Shown here: piece by piece, positions 35,172-44,566 of the stretch
Layout: every line of letters starts with the position of its first letter
Position numbering within the stretch: the stretch's first letter is position 1
Origin: Paenibacillus mucilaginosus 3016
GTDB taxonomy: Bacteria; Bacillota; Bacilli; Paenibacillales; NBRC-103111
Reading direction: 5' to 3'
Assembly (NCBI RefSeq): GCF_000250655.1
Contig: NC_016935.1
Location: forward strand, 6,652,001-6,716,000
DNA: 64,000 nucleotides
Program-made: the position numbers and the translations under genes
The notes under the pieces: generated by a model
What the model was told of the DNA's origin: nothing
The model's database searches: none
What the model saw: only the letters and a program-made list of their open reading frames with translations

Positions 35172-37292
35172 ATGAATACCGATTCACGCCGCACAGGCGC
35201 CCGCCTCTTCCGCTACGCCATGCTGTTCCGCCGGCCGATCCTGACCGCGCTGGTGCTGCTGACGCTGGCCGCCTGTGCCGAGCTCGCCGGGCCGCTGATC
35301 GCCAAGCGCATGATCGACCGCCACATTCTCGGCATCGAGATGGCGTGGTACGAGGCGCCCGGGCCGGGCGAATCCACCGCCGCTTACAGCGGCAAGCACT
35401 ACAAGCGGAGCGACCACTGGCTGCCCGGCGAGAAGCCGGGTACCGAGGTGCGCATCGTCCAGAGCGGCATGGGCTACTACTTTGCGGAAGGCCCCTTCGC
35501 TTCGGACGGCACCCGGACGGTCGACACTTCGGCCCCTGATGCGCCCCTGCTCACCGTGACTTCACCGTCCGGCGACCGCAGCACGTATCCCGCCCGCCAG
35601 CTGACGGCCCCTGAGCTCTACGCGTTCTATGCGCCGGAGTTTCGGCCGCTGCTGATGCTGGCGGCCGGCTACTTCGGCCTGCTCGTGCTCAGCGCCCTGT
35701 TCACCTACGGCCAGCGCTACCTGCTGCAGATCTCCGCGAACCGCGTCATCGGCCGCATGCGCGAGGACGTCTTCGCCCAGGTGCAGCGGCTGCCGATTCA
35801 GTACTTCGACAACCTGCCGGCAGGCAAGGTCGTTTCGCGCATCACCAATGACACCGAATCGATCCGGGAGCTGTATGTCGCAGTGCTTGCGAACTTTTTC
35901 TCCGGCATCATCTATATGACCGCCATTGTCGGTGCGCTGTTCCTGCTCGACACCCGGCTCGCCCTGATCGCCCTGCCGCTGTTCCCCCTCCTCTACTTGT
36001 GGATCAAGGTTTACCGCCGCTTCGCCGAGCGGTACAACGAGGAGATCCGCTCCCGGCTCAGCGACATCAACGGGATGATCAACGAGGCGATCGGCGGCAT
36101 GCCGATCATCCGCGCGTTCCGCCGGGGCCGCCAGACCATGGAGGAGTTCGAGACGCTGAACGGCGAGCACTACACTTATCAGAACAAGCTGCTCAGCCTG
36201 AACTCCATCACCTCGCACAATCTCGTCAACGTGATCCGCAACGTGATTTTCCTCGGGGTGATCTGGATGTTCGGCGGCGGCCTGCTGGGTGCGGCCGTCA
36301 CGGTCGGCGTCCTGTATGCCTTCGTCGATTACATGAACCGCATGTTCCAGCCGATCGTCGGCATCGTGAACCAGCTCAGCAATCTCGAGACCGCCCTTGT
36401 CTCGGCGAACCGCGTGTTCGAGCTGCTCGATCAGGAGGGAACCGATGTCGCCGAAGGCCGGCTCGACCGGTATCGCGGCGATGTCTCCTTCGAGAGCGTC
36501 TCGTTCGCTTACAAGGAGAACGACTACGTGCTGAAGGAGATCGGCTTCGAGGCCCGGCAGGGCCAGACGGTCGCGCTCGTCGGGCACACGGGCTCCGGCA
36601 AGAGCTCGATCCTCAACCTGCTCTTCCGCTTCTATGACCCGCAGCACGGCCGCATCACCATCGACGGCCGGGACATCCGGGACATTCCGCGCCAGCTGCT
36701 GCGGCAGCATATGGGCATCGTCCTGCAGGACCCGTACCTCTTCACCGGTACGATTGCCTCCAACGTGTCGCTCGGGGACCCGAATATTTCCCGGGAAAAG
36801 GTCGAAAAAGCGCTGCGCGATGTCGGAGCCTACGACATGTTCTCCGCGCTGCCCGGCGGCATCGATGAGCCTGTCATCGAGAAGGGCAGCACCCTGTCCG
36901 CCGGCCAGCGGCAGCTGATCTCCTTCGCCCGGGCGCTCGCCTTCGACCCCGCCATCCTCATTCTCGACGAGGCGACGGCGAGCATCGATTCCGAGACGGA
37001 AGCGGTCATCCAGTCGGCGCTCGAGGTGCTGAAGCGCGGGCGCACGACCTTCATCATCGCCCACCGCCTGTCGACGATCAAGAACGCGGATATCATCCTC
37101 GTCCTTGACCGCGGCCAGATCATGGAGCGCGGCAATCATGCCGAGCTCATGGCCCGGAAGGGACGGTACTACCAGATGTACCTGCTCCAGTCCGGCGAAG
37201 CGCTGGACGGCGGCAGAGCGGAAGCCGCAGCGGATGCCGGGAGGGAAGCTGCGGCCCCGCCGGCCGCAGCGGTTCCTTCAACGCTTTCGTAA
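35172..37292 (+). CDS. bmrD: ABC exporter half-transporter, BmrD/YheH-like
   Basis: 706 aa. Between membrane helices 1 and 2 is a roughly 100-residue soluble insertion (about residues 58-155), the feature that separates BmrD-type subunits from ordinary exporters. The ATPase domain has Walker A ALVGHTGSGKSSILNLLF, signature TLSAGQRQLISFARAL and Walker B AILILDEATASID with the catalytic Glu intact, complementing the partner whose Glu is Asp. Start at 35172 with AGAGGGTGA upstream; an in-frame ATG at 35148 lies too far upstream. The C-terminus has an alanine-rich tail. Confidence 0.9.
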   Translation: MNTDSRRTGARLFRYAMLFRRPILTALVLLTLAACAELAGPLIAKRMIDRHILGIEMAWYEAPGPGESTAAYSGKHYKRSDHWLPGEKPGTEVRIVQSGMGYYFAEGPFASDGTRTVDTSAPDAPLLTVTSPSGDRSTYPARQLTAPELYAFYAPEFRPLLMLAAGYFGLLVLSALFTYGQRYLLQISANRVIGRMREDVFAQVQRLPIQYFDNLPAGKVVSRITNDTESIRELYVAVLANFFSGIIYMTAIVGALFLLDTRLALIALPLFPLLYLWIKVYRRFAERYNEEIRSRLSDINGMINEAIGGMPIIRAFRRGRQTMEEFETLNGEHYTYQNKLLSLNSITSHNLVNVIRNVIFLGVIWMFGGGLLGAAVTVGVLYAFVDYMNRMFQPIVGIVNQLSNLETALVSANRVFELLDQEGTDVAEGRLDRYRGDVSFESVSFAYKENDYVLKEIGFEARQGQTVALVGHTGSGKSSILNLLFRFYDPQHGRITIDGRDIRDIPRQLLRQHMGIVLQDPYLFTGTIASNVSLGDPNISREKVEKALRDVGAYDMFSALPGGIDEPVIEKGSTLSAGQRQLISFARALAFDPAILILDEATASIDSETEAVIQSALEVLKRGRTTFIIAHRLSTIKNADIILVLDRGQIMERGNHAELMARKGRYYQMYLLQSGEALDGGRAEAAADAGREAAAPPAAAVPSTLS

Positions 37293-37505
37293 GACGCACG
37301 GGAGCCGGCCGGTCTCCCCATTGGAACGGCCGGCCGGCAAGCCTGCACAGCGCCTGGGAATTGGCTCTGTGCGTGAGAGCCAGCCTGCCAGGGGCAGTTG
37401 CCGGCCTCTCTTTGCGCTGCGCCTCTGGGTCCTGCATTACGCCAAGACCGCTCCCCCCGGATGCCTCTTCGCTTCCCGGGGAAGCCTCCGAATACAGCAA
37501 AAAAA
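37293..37505. other. Gap between bmrD-like gene and IS element
   Basis: 213 nt. A GCCGGCCG...CGGCCGGC inverted repeat (about 37310-37345) may end the exporter transcript, though no T-run follows. The last 7 nt (37499-37505) are A, the left flank of the IS. Confidence 0.5.
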
Positions 37506-39195
37506 CTACGGCTGATTAACTTACTAACTGCCCCCTCCAATGGGTAATTATCGGTACAGACCATTTGGAGGGATCTTTCATGAAAGCGAGAAGAGGGCTA
37601 CCTCGAAATCGACTTATTCCTGAAAAAAGAATCTACTTCCGTCCCGAGCTGACACACTGCCCGGATTGCGGTACGAAGCTCAAGCGGCATCATACCGCTT
37701 CACATAAGATTGTAGCTACACTGAAGGGAATTTTAGATGTCTGGAATATGGCCTACCACTGCCCGAACGAAGCCTGCGGTAAATTGGAGCGTTATTTTCG
37801 TTCGGCTCAAGCGGACGCCCTATGTTTAAAACATACATCTTATGCTTATGACGTTCTTGTGCTTGTTGGAGAAATGCGCTTCAAACAGCATATGACGGTT
37901 ACTGAAATATCCGAAGCGTTGACCCAGCGAGCGATTCCAACCTCCGAGCGCCATGCGATGCGTTTATACGAATGGTATCTAACTTTGCTTCGCGCTTCTT
38001 TAACCGATGATGTAAAGGAAGATTTAAAAAAAATCGTAAAGGAACATGGCGGCCTTCTCTTGTCTATGGATGGGGTTCAGCCCGAAAAAGGTAATGAAAC
38101 GCTCTATGTTGTTCGCGAAGGATTTAGTGGTCGTATTTTAGCTGCCAAAAACCTGAAAAGCGGATCGTGCTCGGAGCTCAAAGCTCTGCTAAAGCCTGTT
38201 AAGGACTTGGATTATCCAGTTGTTGGGTTGGTAAGTGATGGCCAACGGTCGATCCGTATGGCTATGGAGGAAACATGGGGTGACACCCCTTACCAATATT
38301 GCCAGTACCACTATCTCAAAGATATTGCCAAGCCGGTAGTCGATTTGGACCGTAAACTGAAGACCGAGATTAAAAAAAGCTTGCGAGGTATTCGGGAAAT
38401 TGAGAAACAGGTCGAGCACGAGTCCACTGTAGAAGCCGAAGTAGCCCGGGACTACCTGGCCGCCACACGCTCGCTGCTTTTGGAAGACGGCACCCCTCCC
38501 CTAGACTTGCCTGGTATTCGGATTTACGAAAATGCCCAAGCAGTAAAAGCTTCACTGGAGCAAAGTGAAGCAAAAAAAGGGGGCCTTCATTCCTGAGTAA
38601 AATAACCAAACTCTTCCGAAAGCTGCCGGAATTGACTGCTCAGTATGAAGCTGTAAAGCGTTGGCAGATCCCCATTCAGGAAACAGCCAGAATATTGGAG
38701 CCTGCCCTTGTAAAAGCGGACCAGAGTAGTGAAACGGTTCGATGGGAAATGGGCTGTCTGCTGTCTTGGATGCAGCAGACATACACTAGGACGGAGGATA
38801 CGCCCCTCCTAACCAATTTTCAGAGTTACACTGAAGGTTTTTGGAAGGGGCTTTTTACGTGTTACGATACCCCGAATATTCCGAGAACGAATAACGACCA
38901 CGAACGATTCTTTCGCCAAACCAAAACCAAGCACCGGCGTACAACTGGCCGCCGCAGTTGGAACGAACACATACTGCGTAGTGGGGAATTTGTTGTCCTT
39001 GTGGATGATGCCCTGAAGCAAAAAAACTTACTGCACCGTCTCCGATCTGTTCCCTACGACACTTTCTACAGAGAACGAAGTCGTTGGAAGGAACGATTGA
39101 CTGAAACAACAAAACGGAGACGCTTCCGCCGTAACCCCGCGGCTTACCTCAGGCAAACTGAGGCCAAACTTTGTAAGTGGATTGGACAGCCGTAG
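37506..39195 (+). mobile_element. 1690-bp insertion sequence with -1 frameshifted transposase
   Basis: Ends are a 9-bp perfect inverted repeat, CTACGGCTG (37506-37514) and CAGCCGTAG (39187-39195), the latter containing the transposase stop codon region. Flanks are A7 on the left and A8 on the right, compatible with an A-tract target duplication. The A+T richer base use differs sharply from neighbours. The right flank is the T-tract of an intrinsic terminator (39196-39250), so the element sits directly in that terminator. Family not assigned. Confidence 0.82.
37565..39195 (+). CDS. Transposase, two frames joined by a probable programmed -1 frameshift
   Basis: Frame 1 (37565-38596, 343 aa) has an N-terminal zinc ribbon (CPDCG and CPNEACG) and the DDE-type Asp residues in LLSMDGVQPE and LVSDGQRS. 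Frame 2 (to 39195) supplies the acidic residue region PRTNNDHERFFRQTKTKHRR and a basic C-terminus. The frames overlap at A7G5 (38572-38583), where a -1 slip on AAAAAAAG gives one product of about 543 aa. Such slippage is a normal control of IS transposition, so this is probably functional rather than broken. Low G+C codon use supports transfer. Family unassigned, resembling MULE-type DDE enzymes. Confidence 0.78.
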
Positions 39196-39250
39196 AAAAA
39201 AAACCGCATCACCGGCACGGGGCCTTCCCGTTCCGGCGATGCGGCTTTTT
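39196..39250. terminator. Bidirectional terminator of the amino-acid ABC operon, IS target
   Basis: CCGCATCACCGG (39204-39215) and CCGGCGATGCGG (39233-39244) form a stem with one mismatch. Minus-strand transcripts end in T8 (39203-39196), plus-strand ones in TTTTTATTT. The IS right end abuts the T8. Confidence 0.85.
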
Positions 39251-39306
39251 ATTTGGGTCCGCTGCCATGTTGAACAACTTCTAATCAAGAAGCGTGCTGT
39301 CCGCTC

Positions 39307-40074
39307 CTACGCCTGCGTCTGCAGACGGGAGAGGAACAGCTTCGTCCGTTCGCTGCTCGGCCGGTGGAAGACCTCGTCGGGAGAGCCCTCCTCGACAATG
39401 CGGCCGTCATCCATCAGGATGACCCGGTCGGCGACCTCGCCGGCGAACTTCATCTCATGGGTGACGATCACCATCGTCCGGCCTTCGAGCGCCAAGGCCT
39501 TGATGACCTTGAGCACCTCGCCGACAAGCTCCGGATCGAGCGCCGAGGTCGGCTCGTCGAACAGGAGCAGCTCCGGCTCCATGGCCATCGCCCGCGCGAT
39601 GCCGACCCGCTGCTGCTGCCCGCCGGAGAGCTCATGCGGGTAGGCGTCCGCCTTCTCCGCAAGGCCCACCTTGCGCAGCAGCTCCAGCGCCCGGGTGCGC
39701 GCTTCTTCCTTCGGCCGCTTCTGCACCGTAACCGGCCCCTCCATCACGTTCTGGAGCACGGTCATGTGCGGGAACAGGTTGTACGCCTGGAAGACCATCC
39801 CGGTCTTCTTGCGCAGCTGGAGCACCTGCCCCTGCTTCGGCAGCTGCGCGCCCCCGAAGTCCAGGGCAAGGTCGCCGATCCGCAGCGTGCCGCCGCTCGG
39901 CGTCTCGAGCAGGTTCATGCACCGGAGCAGCGTCGTTTTCCCCGAGCCGGACGGACCGATAATCGCCAGCACCTTCCCCTGCTCCAGGGTCAGGTCAATG
40001 CCTTTGAGCACCTGTGCCGGGCCGAAGGATTTGGTCAGTTGCTTCATTTCGAGCATGGCGTTGCTGCTTGTCAT
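39307..40074 (-). CDS. Polar amino acid ABC transporter ATPase (GlnQ/TcyC type)
   Basis: 255 aa. Walker A AIIGPSGSGKTTLLRCMNLL, Q-loop, signature ELSGGQQQRVGIARAMAM, Walker B LLFDEPTSALDPELVGEVL and the H-loop in VIVTHEMKFA are all intact, with the family phrase LLRCMNLLETP. Third gene of a binding protein-permease-ATPase operon, 9 nt after the permease. It powers uptake of a polar amino acid; gene order matches B. subtilis tcyABC (cystine), but specificity is set by the binding protein. Confidence 0.94.
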   Translation of the reverse strand: MTSSNAMLEMKQLTKSFGPAQVLKGIDLTLEQGKVLAIIGPSGSGKTTLLRCMNLLETPSGGTLRIGDLALDFGGAQLPKQGQVLQLRKKTGMVFQAYNLFPHMTVLQNVMEGPVTVQKRPKEEARTRALELLRKVGLAEKADAYPHELSGGQQQRVGIARAMAMEPELLLFDEPTSALDPELVGEVLKVIKALALEGRTMVIVTHEMKFAGEVADRVILMDDGRIVEEGSPDEVFHRPSSERTKLFLSRLQTQA

Positions 40075-40083
40075 GGTTCACCT

Positions 40084-40761
40084 CTATTTGGCGGAAGTGC
40101 GGTCGTACCGCTTCTCCAGCCGGTTCTGCAGGCTCGAGAGCACCGTGCTGAAGATCAGATAGATCAAGGCCGCTTCGCAGTACAGCAGCAGCGGCTCGTA
40201 GACCGTGGCCGTGATCTGCTGGGCTTTCTGGAACAGCTCCGTGACCGTGACCGTGGCCGCAAGCGACGTATCCTTCACCAGGGAGATGAAGGAGTTGAAC
40301 AGCGGCGGCACGGATACCCGGACCGACTGCGGCAGAATGATGCGGCGCAGGGCTTGTCCGCGCGTCATGCCGAGCGAGTAGCCTGCCTCCCACTGCCCTT
40401 TGGGGATCGACTGGATCGCCGCCCGGATGATCTCCGACGCATAAGCGCCCACGCTGAGCGTGAAGCCGATCACCGCCGCCGGGAACGCTTCAAGCGTCAC
40501 CCCGGCCGCCGGCAGGCCGTAGAAAATGATAAAGAGCTGCACGAGCAGCGGTGTGCCGCGGATAATCCACACGTAGAAGCTGGCCAGCCAGGCCAGCGGC
40601 TTCACGGAGGAGATCCGCGCAAGCGCGGTCAGGAAGGCTAGGATCAGTCCGAGAGTAAATGAAATCAGCGTCAGCGGAATCGTAAAAGCTACCCCTGCCT
40701 TCAGCAGGGGTAGAAAGGAATCAACGAAGATATCCAGCAGTCTCTGGGTATTGTCATCCAT
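40084..40761 (-). CDS. Polar amino acid ABC transporter permease
   Basis: 225 aa, five predicted helices, with the EAA loop EAGYSLGMTRGQALRRIILPQ and the family motif FYVWIIRGTPLLVQLFIIFYGLP. ATG 40761 (MDDNTQ) is favoured over one 9 nt upstream. It sits 12 nt after the binding-protein gene and before the ATPase. Similar to cystine/histidine-type permeases (TcyB, HisM). Confidence 0.94.
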   Translation of the reverse strand: MDDNTQRLLDIFVDSFLPLLKAGVAFTIPLTLISFTLGLILAFLTALARISSVKPLAWLASFYVWIIRGTPLLVQLFIIFYGLPAAGVTLEAFPAAVIGFTLSVGAYASEIIRAAIQSIPKGQWEAGYSLGMTRGQALRRIILPQSVRVSVPPLFNSFISLVKDTSLAATVTVTELFQKAQQITATVYEPLLLYCEAALIYLIFSTVLSSLQNRLEKRYDRTSAK

Positions 40762-40773
40762 AGGGATCAACCT

Positions 40774-41622
40774 TTACTTGGACACATCCTGCCCAAAATA
40801 TTTTTCCGAGATCTTCAGGTACGTACCGTCGCTCTTCATGTCCGCCAGCGCCTTGTTAACTGCGGCGAGCAGCTCCGGGTTGTTCTTGTTGAGCAGGAGC
40901 GCGCTTGGCGTCGCTTCCTTCGTCTCGTCCACTACCTTGATCGCCACATCCGGCTTCTGCTTCTTGAGGTCAAGGTAGGACAGGCCGTCGTTGATCGTCG
41001 CATCGATGCGCTTGGAGAGCAGCAGGTCGATCGCCTGGTTGAACCCGTCGATCTGTACGATCTCCGCGCCGTTCGCCTTGGCGATCTCGGTCAGGTTGCT
41101 CGTCAGCGACTGGCCGGCCTTCTTGCCCTTCAGGTCGGCGAGGCTCTTGATGTCCTGGTTGTCGTTATGTACGATGAGCACTGCCTTGGACACGATGTAC
41201 GGATCGGAGAAATCGTACTTCACCTTGCGGTCTTCCTTGATCGACACCTGGTTCGCTACGAGATCGAAGCGCTTCGCATCCAGACCCGCGAACATGCCGT
41301 CCCATTTGGTCTCGATGAACTCGGCCTGCACACCCAGGCGCTTCGCCACCTCTTCGGCGATCTCGACGTCGAAGCCGGTGAGCTTGCCGTCCTTATCATG
41401 GTAAGTGAACGGTGCGTACGTGCCTTCCGTACCGACGCGCAGCTTGCCGCTGCTCTTGACCGTCTCGAGCAGGTTGGCTCCGGCCGCAGGCGCCGCGCCT
41501 TCCTTCGTTCCTTCCGGTGCCGCCGCTCCGCCGTTCGGAGCCGGATTCTTGGTGCCGCAGGCGGCAATGAGTAGCGTGAGTACCGCGAAGAGCAGTACGA
41601 TGGATGTCCATCTTCTGGTCAT
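40774..41622 (-). CDS. Amino acid (probably cystine) ABC transporter binding lipoprotein
   Basis: 282 aa. A lipoprotein signal (LTLLIAACGTKN, lipidated Cys near residue 22) precedes a SBP family 3 domain with GKLRVGTEGTYAPFTYHD, GFDVEIAEEVAKRLG, and DGLSYLDLKKQKPDV. TGFDVEIAEEVAKRLGV and the gene order resemble TcyA/FliY-type cystine binders; specificity is an inference. Start at ATG 41622 behind GTGGAGG, rather than at the upstream ATG 41640, which lies before that site. Confidence 0.92.
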   Translation of the reverse strand: MTRRWTSIVLLFAVLTLLIAACGTKNPAPNGGAAAPEGTKEGAAPAAGANLLETVKSSGKLRVGTEGTYAPFTYHDKDGKLTGFDVEIAEEVAKRLGVQAEFIETKWDGMFAGLDAKRFDLVANQVSIKEDRKVKYDFSDPYIVSKAVLIVHNDNQDIKSLADLKGKKAGQSLTSNLTEIAKANGAEIVQIDGFNQAIDLLLSKRIDATINDGLSYLDLKKQKPDVAIKVVDETKEATPSALLLNKNNPELLAAVNKALADMKSDGTYLKISEKYFGQDVSK

Positions 41623-41831
41623 GAGTTGAATCCTCCACATCTGTTTTCTCTGTAGTTTGCCAAATTCAGCCGGACCTCATGCTGAGAACAGGCTATTGGT
41701 CAGTTTACCACTGGTCGAATTTGCTCGTCAAACCATTTCGGTCCCTCCCCAGCGGAATAGTGCGTAATGAAACCGTTCCCCTGCCTCCGAGGTACCGGGT
41801 TTTAGAACATTCCCCCAGCGCATCGGATGTC

Positions 41832-43100
41832 TTAGGGGGCTGGGTCCGCCCCTTCCCTGCCGACCGCCGGTGCAGGAGACGTGCGAGGCGCAGTCCGGCT
41901 GCGCCAGGCCTGAAGGCCGAGGACGGCTGCCGCAGAGGCCATCAGGACGGCCCCCGTGACAGCGAACACCCAAGAGCTGCCGAGCCAGACCCCCAGCGCG
42001 CCTCCCGCGAGCGGCCCTATCAGGCCCCCGAGCTGATTGGCGCTGGAGGTCAGCCCGAACGAGCGGCCTCTGGCGGCCGTGTGCGTGTGGCGCATGATCA
42101 TCGTGTTCACGGTGGGCACGATCCCCGCGATGAAGAGCCCGTAGGCGAACTGCACCGCCGAGAACATCCCCACGGAAGGCACGGCGGACTGCAGCGCCAG
42201 CAGGCTGCCGGCCCCCGCCAGGCACAGGGGCAGAATCCGCCGGCCTCCCCATGACGCTCCGCGCCGGCCCCACCAGGGCGAAGCGAGAATGCCGGCGGCA
42301 CCGGCGAGCGCCAGCACGATCCCCGAGGTCAGCGCCGCATCCTCCAGCTGCCCCTGCAGCTCCGCCAGATGGAGCGAGAGGATCGGCTGGATCGTATTCA
42401 CGGCGAGCTGGTACAGGAACAGCAGCCCCAGCAGCCCTACCAGCATGGGCGACCGCAGCCATTCTCCCAGGGTCGAGGCCCCGCCCTCCTCCTCATCCTG
42501 CTCCGTGTCCGCAGCCGGGCCGCCGTCCGCGGACAGCGGTGCCTCCCTCACGAACAGGATGACCGAGAGGGCCGCCAGCAGCACAATGACAGCCGCAGCC
42601 GCGAAGGACTGCCTCATGCCGAACGCCGAGGCCAGTACGCCGCCGAGCAGCGGGCCGAGAATCCCTCCGGACATCGCGGCCGACTGCATGTATCCCAGCG
42701 CCTCGCCCAGCTTCTCTTTGGGGGCGGTCGAGGCGACGAGGGCCATCGAAGCCGGGATGAACCCGGCGACGAACCCGTGCAGCAGGCGCACCCCGAGCAG
42801 TTCCCACGGGCTGCGCACTACGGTGAAGAGCAGATAGACGGCCGCCAGCGACAGCCCCGCCCGGATGATCATGTTCCGCTTGCCGTACCGGTCCGAGAGC
42901 ATTCCCCAGAAGGGCCCCATCACCACGCCTACAAGGAAGGAGGCCGACAATACCAATCCGGCCCACAAGTGCACGCCTGTACCGGATACGCCCAGCTCGA
43001 AGAGGAACAAGGGCAGGAACGGGACACACATCGTATAACTGGCGGAGCACAGAAGCACGCACGCCCATAAGATCCACATATTCCGCTGCCAACCGGCCAT
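41832..43100 (-). CDS. MFS transporter, multidrug-efflux type
   Basis: 422 aa with 12 predicted helices. Motif A GPFWGMLSDRYGKRNMIIRAG between helices 2 and 3 and a weaker repeat SPWWGRRGASWGGRRIL between 8 and 9 are typical of drug:H+ antiporters (MdtG/YfmO-like). A hydrophilic acidic loop (TEQDEEEGG) lies in the middle. Start at ATG 43100 behind GGGGAGAG. About 50 nt upstream is a hairpin followed by TCTCTTTT that could act as an attenuator. Substrate unknown. Confidence 0.88.
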   Translation of the reverse strand: MAGWQRNMWILWACVLLCSASYTMCVPFLPLFLFELGVSGTGVHLWAGLVLSASFLVGVVMGPFWGMLSDRYGKRNMIIRAGLSLAAVYLLFTVVRSPWELLGVRLLHGFVAGFIPASMALVASTAPKEKLGEALGYMQSAAMSGGILGPLLGGVLASAFGMRQSFAAAAVIVLLAALSVILFVREAPLSADGGPAADTEQDEEEGGASTLGEWLRSPMLVGLLGLLFLYQLAVNTIQPILSLHLAELQGQLEDAALTSGIVLALAGAAGILASPWWGRRGASWGGRRILPLCLAGAGSLLALQSAVPSVGMFSAVQFAYGLFIAGIVPTVNTMIMRHTHTAARGRSFGLTSSANQLGGLIGPLAGGALGVWLGSSWVFAVTGAVLMASAAAVLGLQAWRSRTAPRTSPAPAVGREGADPAP

Positions 43101-43378
43101 GCCGCTCTCCCCTTTTTTCCGGATCGAATCCCAGAAGCCGTAACAAAAGAGACCCCCTCTCCTTACGGAAAGAGTGCCTCCAGCGGTCTGGTCAACATTC
43201 TTTAATCCTACTGTATCGCCCTGTTTACACTTCATTCCATAGTAGCCCCACCGTCTTCCTGTGTCAATAGGGACTCCTCCCCCATTGATTCAGGCCCGGA
43301 CAACCCGGTTAAGTAGGTCATGTGCAGCGGGGGAGATCCTCCGGTGTGCGGAATCCTTACCCAGAGGAGGCGTTACAG

Positions 43379-43729
43379 ATGTCGTTACAACAGAATCATG
43401 TCGTAGACAAGAACGGTAACCTGTCCCCGGACCGGGTAGAGAATGCGCTGAACACGATGGATCCGTCACGCAAGGACGAAATTCTCCAGAACTTCCAATC
43501 CTTCAAAAGCTATCTCGCCAAACGCATCGAAATGGCCGAGAACATCGGTCTGAGCGAAGAGCAGATGGCGGTGCTTGCCGAGAAGGTGGCCGGCTATCTC
43601 GCTTCCCACGAAGAGCCGCGCAACAGCGAAGAGAAGCTGCTGCAGGAGCTGTGGAAAGTGGCGGATAAAGACCGGCAGCATGCTCTGGCCCACCTGCTGG
43701 TGCGTCTGGCCCAATCTTCGTCCAAGTAA
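43379..43729 (+). CDS. DUF3243 family protein (YmfJ type)
   Basis: A 116-aa helical cytosolic protein. MDPSRKDEILQNFQSFKSYL and KVAGYLASHEEPRNSEEKLL fit DUF3243; B. subtilis YmfJ is a member. Start at ATG 43379, 8 nt after GAGGAGG. Monocistronic with a long bidirectional terminator downstream. Function unknown. Confidence 0.85.
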   Translation: MSLQQNHVVDKNGNLSPDRVENALNTMDPSRKDEILQNFQSFKSYLAKRIEMAENIGLSEEQMAVLAEKVAGYLASHEEPRNSEEKLLQELWKVADKDRQHALAHLLVRLAQSSSK

Positions 43730-43790
43730 GACCGGCAGCCTGACGCACCCGTCCCGCCATCCGCAGGACCTGCGCTCTCGCACAGCAATC

Positions 43791-43852
43791 AACACGAAGA
43801 ACGCTGCACGCCCCGCTTCGTCGCTTAAGGGGCAGGCAGCGTTCTTCGTGTT
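43791..43852. terminator. Long bidirectional terminator
   Basis: Arms AACACGAAGAACGCTGC and GCAGCGTTCTTCGTGTT are perfectly complementary over 17 bp; the loop holds an inner GCCCC/GGGGC stem. It separates DUF3243 (plus) from the convergent YdjM-like gene (minus). T-runs are weak on both sides. Confidence 0.75.
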
Positions 43853-43875
43853 GTCAAGGCCGGTCTTGCTTCACA

Positions 43876-44373
43876 TTACATATGAAGATAATAGCGCACG
43901 GGCAGCACGACCGACAAAATGCTGAGCAGATAGCGGATCGCCGTCTCCATCTCGGAGCCCGTATCCACGGCGAGGAACTTCGGCAGCAGCCGGAACTTGA
44001 TCGGCAGCGGCCACAACAGCTCCACCCCCTGCTCGTTCAGCAGGTCGATCAGCGGATGGGAGGCATACGCCAGCATGAAGCACCAGAACAGCGGTTCCGG
44101 CAGCGATATCGACAGAGCGAACATCGCCGCCATGAAGAGGAGCGAATGGGTCATCGTCCGGTGCTTCACCTTCAGCACGCGCAGTACCGCGGATAACGGG
44201 AAGAGCACCTTTGCCATCGTCGAGCCCTTCTTGTCCACGTCCGCCAGGGGGCCAGCGATACAGCCGATCATGAGACCGGCCGCGGATTCCCAGGAGAACA
44301 CCGGCATGTGGTAATACATCAGTACGCATTCGGCGGCCACCAGTCCGGCCGCGCTGTGGGTTTTTTGCAGCAT
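43876..44373 (-). CDS. YdjM/DUF457-family membrane protein (putative metal-dependent hydrolase)
   Basis: 165 aa, four hydrophobic segments, with the family His/Asp pattern: HSAAGLVA near the N-terminus, GPLADVDKKGS, KHRTMTHSLLFM and SHPLIDLLNEQGVELLWP. These invariant His and Asp residues are why the family is called metal-dependent hydrolase, though no substrate is known. The start is ATG 44373 (MLQKTH) behind GGGGAGAA; the upstream in-frame ATG at 44472 lacks a site. Confidence 0.87.
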   Translation of the reverse strand: MLQKTHSAAGLVAAECVLMYYHMPVFSWESAAGLMIGCIAGPLADVDKKGSTMAKVLFPLSAVLRVLKVKHRTMTHSLLFMAAMFALSISLPEPLFWCFMLAYASHPLIDLLNEQGVELLWPLPIKFRLLPKFLAVDTGSEMETAIRYLLSILSVVLPVRYYLHM

Positions 44374-44566
44374 TGTGATTCGATTCTCCCCAGGTTCAGT
44401 TGGGCCGCAGCCCTGTCTATCTATGCAGCACCATCCATTATACCAAACATATGATCCCATATCCATACCCATTGTGCCGAAGGCTGAGGAGCGAGGCTGC
44501 CGTCTTTTTTCCTCCTTCTGGAAATGTGCTACAATGAGAGTATCCTACTAGCCAAGGAGGCTGGTC

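Noticed and set aside
37565..39195. Transposase as a decayed pseudogene
   Set aside because: The two frames meet exactly at a classic slippery A7G run, the catalytic residues and both terminal repeats are present, so programmed frameshifting is the better reading.
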